A stretch of DNA of 64,000 nt from positions 62,001-126,000 of the forward strand of contig NZ_CP016476.1 in the NCBI RefSeq assembly GCF_001693255.1. The letters run 5' to 3'. Under the pieces are notes generated by a model that was not told where the DNA came from, made no database searches, and worked only from the letters and a program-made list of their open reading frames with translations. The position numbers and the translations under genes were made by a program. Positions 60,272 to 64,000 of the stretch are shown piece after piece. Numbering within the stretch: position 1 is the first letter of the stretch; every line of letters starts with the position of its first letter. This DNA comes from Picosynechococcus sp. PCC 7003 (GTDB taxonomy: Bacteria; Cyanobacteriota; Cyanobacteriia; Cyanobacteriales; MRBY01).

Positions 60272-61975
60272 TTATCTGCCAAATAAATGAATACTGCCTT
60301 CAGCCCTTTGCAAATCACGCAAAAATCTAGATCTGACATGATTTTGTTGATTTTGCGCTCCCCCTAGAAAAAGACAAGCAACTTCTGTACAAGCTGTTCG
60401 TATCTCCTGATTAGGATGTGGAAAGCCATAGCGACGAATAGAGACCCACGAACAATGTGCGCCACCCCCTCCAGCACTACCACCCAAAGCGGGATTACGT
60501 TTATAGTTACGTGGACGATTTTCTTGATACATCAGATACATAGCATCACCACGGGTTTCAACTGCCCGCTGCTCCTGCCATTTTAAATCTTGAAAATCTA
60601 CAGGTTCAGCATCGGGACCCGGCAGCAAATATACAGAACAAGTGGTAGGCGAGAAAACTTCTGCCTCAAGGTGATCATTCACGCCAATTTGCAGGCGCTC
60701 ACCCCATTTGTCGCGTACTTTATCCAACCAACTTTGATAAATATTCTGCCAAGTCTGAGGTTGATGGGGGGGTAATAAATATTTCTGTGTTTTCCATTGA
60801 CCAGAAGCTTGATCTTGGCGACGGTGAGTTAGTTTCAAAAAAGAACCTCGAGCCGCAGGACGATTGTTGTTCATCAGGAAAATATGGAGGGGTCTGCGCC
60901 AACCTCGACCAACACCACCAACACTGGCTGCAACTCGCACAATAGGCAAGATAATTGGCAGAATATCTCTTGGTGCGTGGATTTCTAGTTTGCCTGACCA
61001 GCGGAAAAATCGAGGCTGATTAGAACTACGATCGCCCCAGATATTACCCGGTTTCATCTTAATGGAAACACAACCTTTATAAGTTTGTGGCTCAATCGCA
61101 CCAAACAACTCTGCTAAAGTCTTTTGAGCATTTTCTTGGGGCATCACACCCAATAGAAATCTTAGTGTCCAAGAGCGCAGCCAGCCTCGCCAGTGGGATG
61201 GTCGTAACTCCTCTGTTCCTATTTGGGTTGAGGCACCATAACAACCCTGACTAAACAGATCAAAACTGAGGACTTTCTTAGAATAGTTTGGTAGAGATTT
61301 GGGTGTAACATCGTCCCGCTCTACCACCCCATAACCCGAAGCAGTCCGACTACCGATACCAGATAGGGTGAGAGCTTGCTCAACCCAACCCCAAACTGTT
61401 GCGACATCCTCCAGTGTTGCCCGATGCGGAATCCCTCGGATCGCAACCTCAAACTGAATCAGTTCACCATCACCAAGAGTGTAATGGGAAAGAGGGGTAC
61501 CTTGCCCTTGATGTAAAACCTGAAAATCTTCTTGGGGGTTAACAATATCCAGAGTTAAACGTGTGGGTTGTAGTGGCCAAGCGTCTAAAAACTCGATTTT
61601 GCCAGATCTGATTTCATTGCCTGTTTGTTCGCCTAACAATGCCATCATCTGAGGATAAATATCAGGATGTTGTTTCGCCCATGACCGGACTAAACCCCGA
61701 ATGGAAGAGCCGGGAATATAGCCATTGAGGGGTAACGTTGCCAAACGCTGTAAATTTTCATTCACATTACGCTTGTCCTCTGGACGACCTTGAGTAGGTT
61801 TCCAGTTTCCACAGGGTTCTCCTGCCGAGACAAGGGTTTCCACATCTGGGTGGGGGAACGATCCAACTTTTGCCCGTTCAGACAGGGTAAAAATTCCCTT
61901 TTTAAACAAGCCAGTTTGTCCTCGCTGTTGGTGTTGTTCCGCTAACAAATCTGTCAACAAAGTTTGTGTATACAT
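60272..61975 (-). CDS. double-RAMP protein, Cmr6-Cmr1-like fusion
   Basis: The 567-residue protein contains two RAMP modules. The first has 'LNGYIPGSSIRGLVRSWAKQ' and 'GIGSRTASGYGVV', like Cmr6. The second, from about residue 240, has 'LRPSHWRGWLRSWTLRFLLG', 'LAELFGAIEPQTYKGCVSIKM' and 'GGVGRGWRRPLHIFL', like Cmr1, which helps recognise the target 3' end. Type III-B systems usually encode these as separate genes; here they are joined. The C-terminal 150 residues include a Gly-rich 'GGSAGGGGAH'. Confidence 0.8.
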   Translation of the reverse strand: MYTQTLLTDLLAEQHQQRGQTGLFKKGIFTLSERAKVGSFPHPDVETLVSAGEPCGNWKPTQGRPEDKRNVNENLQRLATLPLNGYIPGSSIRGLVRSWAKQHPDIYPQMMALLGEQTGNEIRSGKIEFLDAWPLQPTRLTLDIVNPQEDFQVLHQGQGTPLSHYTLGDGELIQFEVAIRGIPHRATLEDVATVWGWVEQALTLSGIGSRTASGYGVVERDDVTPKSLPNYSKKVLSFDLFSQGCYGASTQIGTEELRPSHWRGWLRSWTLRFLLGVMPQENAQKTLAELFGAIEPQTYKGCVSIKMKPGNIWGDRSSNQPRFFRWSGKLEIHAPRDILPIILPIVRVAASVGGVGRGWRRPLHIFLMNNNRPAARGSFLKLTHRRQDQASGQWKTQKYLLPPHQPQTWQNIYQSWLDKVRDKWGERLQIGVNDHLEAEVFSPTTCSVYLLPGPDAEPVDFQDLKWQEQRAVETRGDAMYLMYQENRPRNYKRNPALGGSAGGGGAHCSWVSIRRYGFPHPNQEIRTACTEVACLFLGGAQNQQNHVRSRFLRDLQRAEGSIHLFGR

Positions 61976-61998
61976 AGTAGAAAATCTCGTCTCTTTAG

Positions 61999-62382
61999 TT
62001 AGTCATTCGCACAAGCTCTTGCCCAAAAATTCCAGTGTTTACTCATCACCATTGCTTGTCGCCACTGTGCTAAATATTGCGCTGGTTGATTTCTTTGTAA
62101 CTCAATGACATGATCCATTAAAGCTCGCTGAGTAAAATCAGGATTCAGCCCAAGTTGCTGAATTAAGAGACTCTTCCAAGCGGGCACAGTACGTTCTCTA
62201 ACTTGACCTCCTTGAGCATTTTGTTGATTGATATAACCTACGGCAGACAATAAACCAAAGATACGCAAGTGTTGAGATAGGCGCAAAATAGCGTTTAAAT
62301 CTTCTTGGTTAATAGTGGTTTGGTGACGATCTGCTAAATAGCCTTGAATGTGATCATAGGCTTTAAGACTCATTGCAGACAT
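61999..62382 (-). CDS. cmr5: Cmr5 small subunit (Cas11)
   Basis: The 127-residue all-helical protein ('AYDHIQGYLADRHQTTINQEDLNAILRLSQHLRIFGLLSAVGYINQQNAQ', '...HWNFWARACAND') fits Cmr5 in size, fold pattern and operon place, between cmr4 and the Cmr6/Cmr1-like gene. Cmr5 lines the backbone of the effector filament. Sequence conservation in this family is low, so position counts for much of the call. Confidence 0.8.
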   Translation of the reverse strand: MSAMSLKAYDHIQGYLADRHQTTINQEDLNAILRLSQHLRIFGLLSAVGYINQQNAQGGQVRERTVPAWKSLLIQQLGLNPDFTQRALMDHVIELQRNQPAQYLAQWRQAMVMSKHWNFWARACAND

Positions 62383-62423
62383 TTGTTGATCTCCTTGTAG
62401 TATTCAAATGTTTAAAATGTCGG

Positions 62424-63290
62424 CTATTGCACAGGAGAAGCATCTTTAGCTACCCATGCTTGCAACCAACCACGACCAACATTTGCTTGACCGCCAACCT
62501 GTATCAGACCTTGAATAATGTCGAGTAACTGTTGATGATGTTGCTGGGTCAAAGAATTATTTTGCAGCGGATTATAGCCCCAAGAAAAATAAAAAACCGT
62601 ATCTCTTGGAATACAGATATCTGTCCAAAAGACTTCAGCAGAACCTTCTCGGTTAGCACCATCATCAGAGTCTTGAATTTTGTTACGAATTTGCGTCCAC
62701 AAGGAATGTTCCATCAATGTGTAAAAGTCACTGTCAGACAACACAACACGATTGTCTTGCCATGTTTGCTGAACAGCCTTACCTAGTCGTTCTGGAAACT
62801 TAGTCGCTAAGTTACAAATCTTTTTTTGGTCGTCATTCATTGATGAAACATTGATCTGCGCATCAGCAACAATAAATGTGCCACTTCTTGTTCCCACAGC
62901 ATGGTTAGGGAAACTAGGATAGGTTGTTTGAGCACAAATAGCATGATCTCGGATTAAGGAATGACAACTAACCCATGTAAAAACATCTTGCTGACCATTG
63001 AGAGACATTGTGCGCATAGGAACCCAGAGAAGACGAGCATCACCAAACCATACTTGGTGAACACCCATTTGACCTTCTCCGCTTAACTCTTTGCCAAAAA
63101 GAGTATCGGCAGCACTAAAATCTAAAACTGCTAGCTCATTACGAATACTGCCTCGCAGAGATGAGCCGGGAATATAGGGAAAATCAGTATGAGCTTCTCG
63201 AACAATATCAAGAATATTACCGAGATCGCCCTCTCCACCGCAGTGAATGGGAGCGAGACTATAAAGATAACCGAGTCGAAAATCAAACAT
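62424..63290 (-). CDS. cmr4: Cmr4 backbone RAMP (Cas7), type III-B
   Basis: The 288-residue RAMP protein has 'YLYSLAPIHCGGEGDLGNILDIVREAHTDFPYIPGSSLRGSIRNEL', with D28 in the position of the catalytic Asp that cuts target RNA in Cmr4, and the glycine-rich 'GGQANVGRGWLQAW' near the C-terminus. The 'IPGSSLRG' motif is typical for Cas7 of type III. Several copies would form the filament backbone, cutting RNA at 6-nt steps. It is preceded by cmr3 with a ~110-base gap. Confidence 0.88.
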   Translation of the reverse strand: MFDFRLGYLYSLAPIHCGGEGDLGNILDIVREAHTDFPYIPGSSLRGSIRNELAVLDFSAADTLFGKELSGEGQMGVHQVWFGDARLLWVPMRTMSLNGQQDVFTWVSCHSLIRDHAICAQTTYPSFPNHAVGTRSGTFIVADAQINVSSMNDDQKKICNLATKFPERLGKAVQQTWQDNRVVLSDSDFYTLMEHSLWTQIRNKIQDSDDGANREGSAEVFWTDICIPRDTVFYFSWGYNPLQNNSLTQQHHQQLLDIIQGLIQVGGQANVGRGWLQAWVAKDASPVQ

Positions 63291-63399
63291 TTTTAGTGAC
63301 GGTAAGGTTAGTAGTCAATCTAGTGGTGGCTCGGTGAGGAGCAGGGAAGGTATAAGAAAAAATTTAGGAACCAGAAGGTTGTGCTTGGCCTTTATTTCT

Positions 63400-64000
63400 T
63401 CAATTTTTACTTTCTGAGTAGTTCACCCAGAGAAGATGGGAATAACCAAGGTCTCGGTTCCTTTGGGTACGGGGATGATTAGGTGTTTGGGGTTGGTCTA
63501 GGTAATAGAGAGTTCCGGGGGGAGAGGCAAAAACTTGGGGGGCAGGAATACTACTTTTTTTGCCATCTTTATCGAGTTGAATGCGAGGGCTAATCGGAAT
63601 GGCCTTTTCGGTGGCGAGGCTGACAAAGTGACCGCCATCGTTATGGCTGAGTTTCCATTCCCAGGGGTAGGGGCGACAGGTGGCTTGTCCTTTGTGGGGT
63701 CGCTCAAAAATGCCGGGGGTGATCAAGTAGGCGATCGCCTTTCCCTGTTTCTGTAAATTCTGCTCAGAAGTATTGTGTATGGTTTGCCATTGTTGATCGA
63801 GTTTAGGGGAATGTTCGAGAATGACTCGATGTCCTTCCCCGCCTAATCGAACTGTTAAAGGAGCAGTCAGGGATTGCAGGTGATTATGGGTAGCAGCATC
63901 GAGGGCGATCGCCAAACTCCAGCCCTTTTTCAAGCGAATGCCATTTTCCACGAAATAACCATCTGCATCCTTGACCTGACGCGTGCCAGATTCAATAGAA
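63400..64000 (-). CDS. cmr3: Cmr3 (Cas5-type RAMP), C-terminal part
   Basis: The frame is open to the window's right edge, so the N-terminus lies outside. It contains 'LTVRLGGEGHRVILEHSP' and 'APQVFASPPGTLYYLDQPQ', patterns of Cmr3, which caps the crRNA 5' tag. It is followed by cmr4 in the same direction. The gene for the large subunit Cmr2/Cas10 is expected further right, beyond 64000. Confidence 0.75.
   Translation of the reverse strand, partial: SIESGTRQVKDADGYFVENGIRLKKGWSLAIALDAATHNHLQSLTAPLTVRLGGEGHRVILEHSPKLDQQWQTIHNTSEQNLQKQGKAIAYLITPGIFERPHKGQATCRPYPWEWKLSHNDGGHFVSLATEKAIPISPRIQLDKDGKKSSIPAPQVFASPPGTLYYLDQPQTPNHPRTQRNRDLGYSHLLWVNYSESKN

Overview
The window looks like part of a large cyanobacterial plasmid. 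The octamer GCGATCGC (HIP1) is scattered through most genes and intergenic gaps, and GCCCCC/GGGGGC interspersed repeats typical of cyanobacterial genomes are present. The left end carries a parA/parB partition locus with perfect palindromic centromere-like sites. I see no rRNA, tRNA, ribosomal-protein or core-metabolism gene. The content is partition, mobile DNA, toxin-antitoxin (TA) modules and antiviral defence. Organism assignment is inference; a Synechococcus/Picosynechococcus-like or filamentous cyanobacterium would fit.

Layout. 1-1.5 kb: the end of parA, parB and parS-like palindromes (one inside parB). 1.56-8.6 kb: a frameshifted PIN toxin with an intact antitoxin, an IS6-like relic, and inside that relic two head-to-tail ISKra4-type copies separated by 9 bp. 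A second copy of the parS-bearing segment follows at 8.7-8.83 kb. 8.9-14.8 kb: an AddB-like nuclease and an AddA-like helicase-nuclease, translationally linked. 14.8-16.2 kb: decayed TA modules. 16.2-20.7 kb: small hypotheticals, a DIP1984-family gene, a MerR-vWA pair and an MNT nucleotidyltransferase whose HEPN partner is cut to seven codons. 20.9-29.2 kb: an AT-rich, HIP1-poor pair, a GmrSD-like DUF262/DUF1524 protein and a 2060-residue DUF4011/helicase/Vsr-like protein. 29.2-32.9 kb: a phosphatase, mazEF, a TA relic, an XRE-zinc ribbon regulator and a tyrosine recombinase.

33-47 kb: a multigene defence locus made of a DUF499 ATPase, a small accessory protein, a DUF1156 DNA methyltransferase and a PLD-SNF2 helicase. 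TA genes, a DUF559 nuclease, a truncated XisH fused to XisI and arrays of palindromic HIP1-bearing repeats have entered it. One repeat has become part of the helicase coding sequence. 47-55 kb (minus strand): an unfamiliar cluster with a RelE-like domain fused to an SF1 helicase, a coiled-coil partner, a SHOCT membrane protein, and an operon of a membrane protein, a coiled-coil protein and a pentapeptide-repeat protein. 55-64 kb (minus strand): a type III-B (Cmr) CRISPR effector operon running in from the right edge (cmr3, cmr4, cmr5, a double-RAMP Cmr6/Cmr1-like protein), then a CARF-HEPN ribonuclease, a kinase-WYL fusion, a methyltransferase and an AlkB-like dioxygenase. No CRISPR array is visible.

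The best candidates for something undescribed are the RelE-helicase/coiled-coil cluster with its neighbouring membrane/coiled-coil/pentapeptide operon, and the kinase-WYL, methyltransferase and AlkB genes attached to the Cmr locus. The tandem IS dimer and the exaptation of a repeat into the helicase gene are the most striking structural observations.
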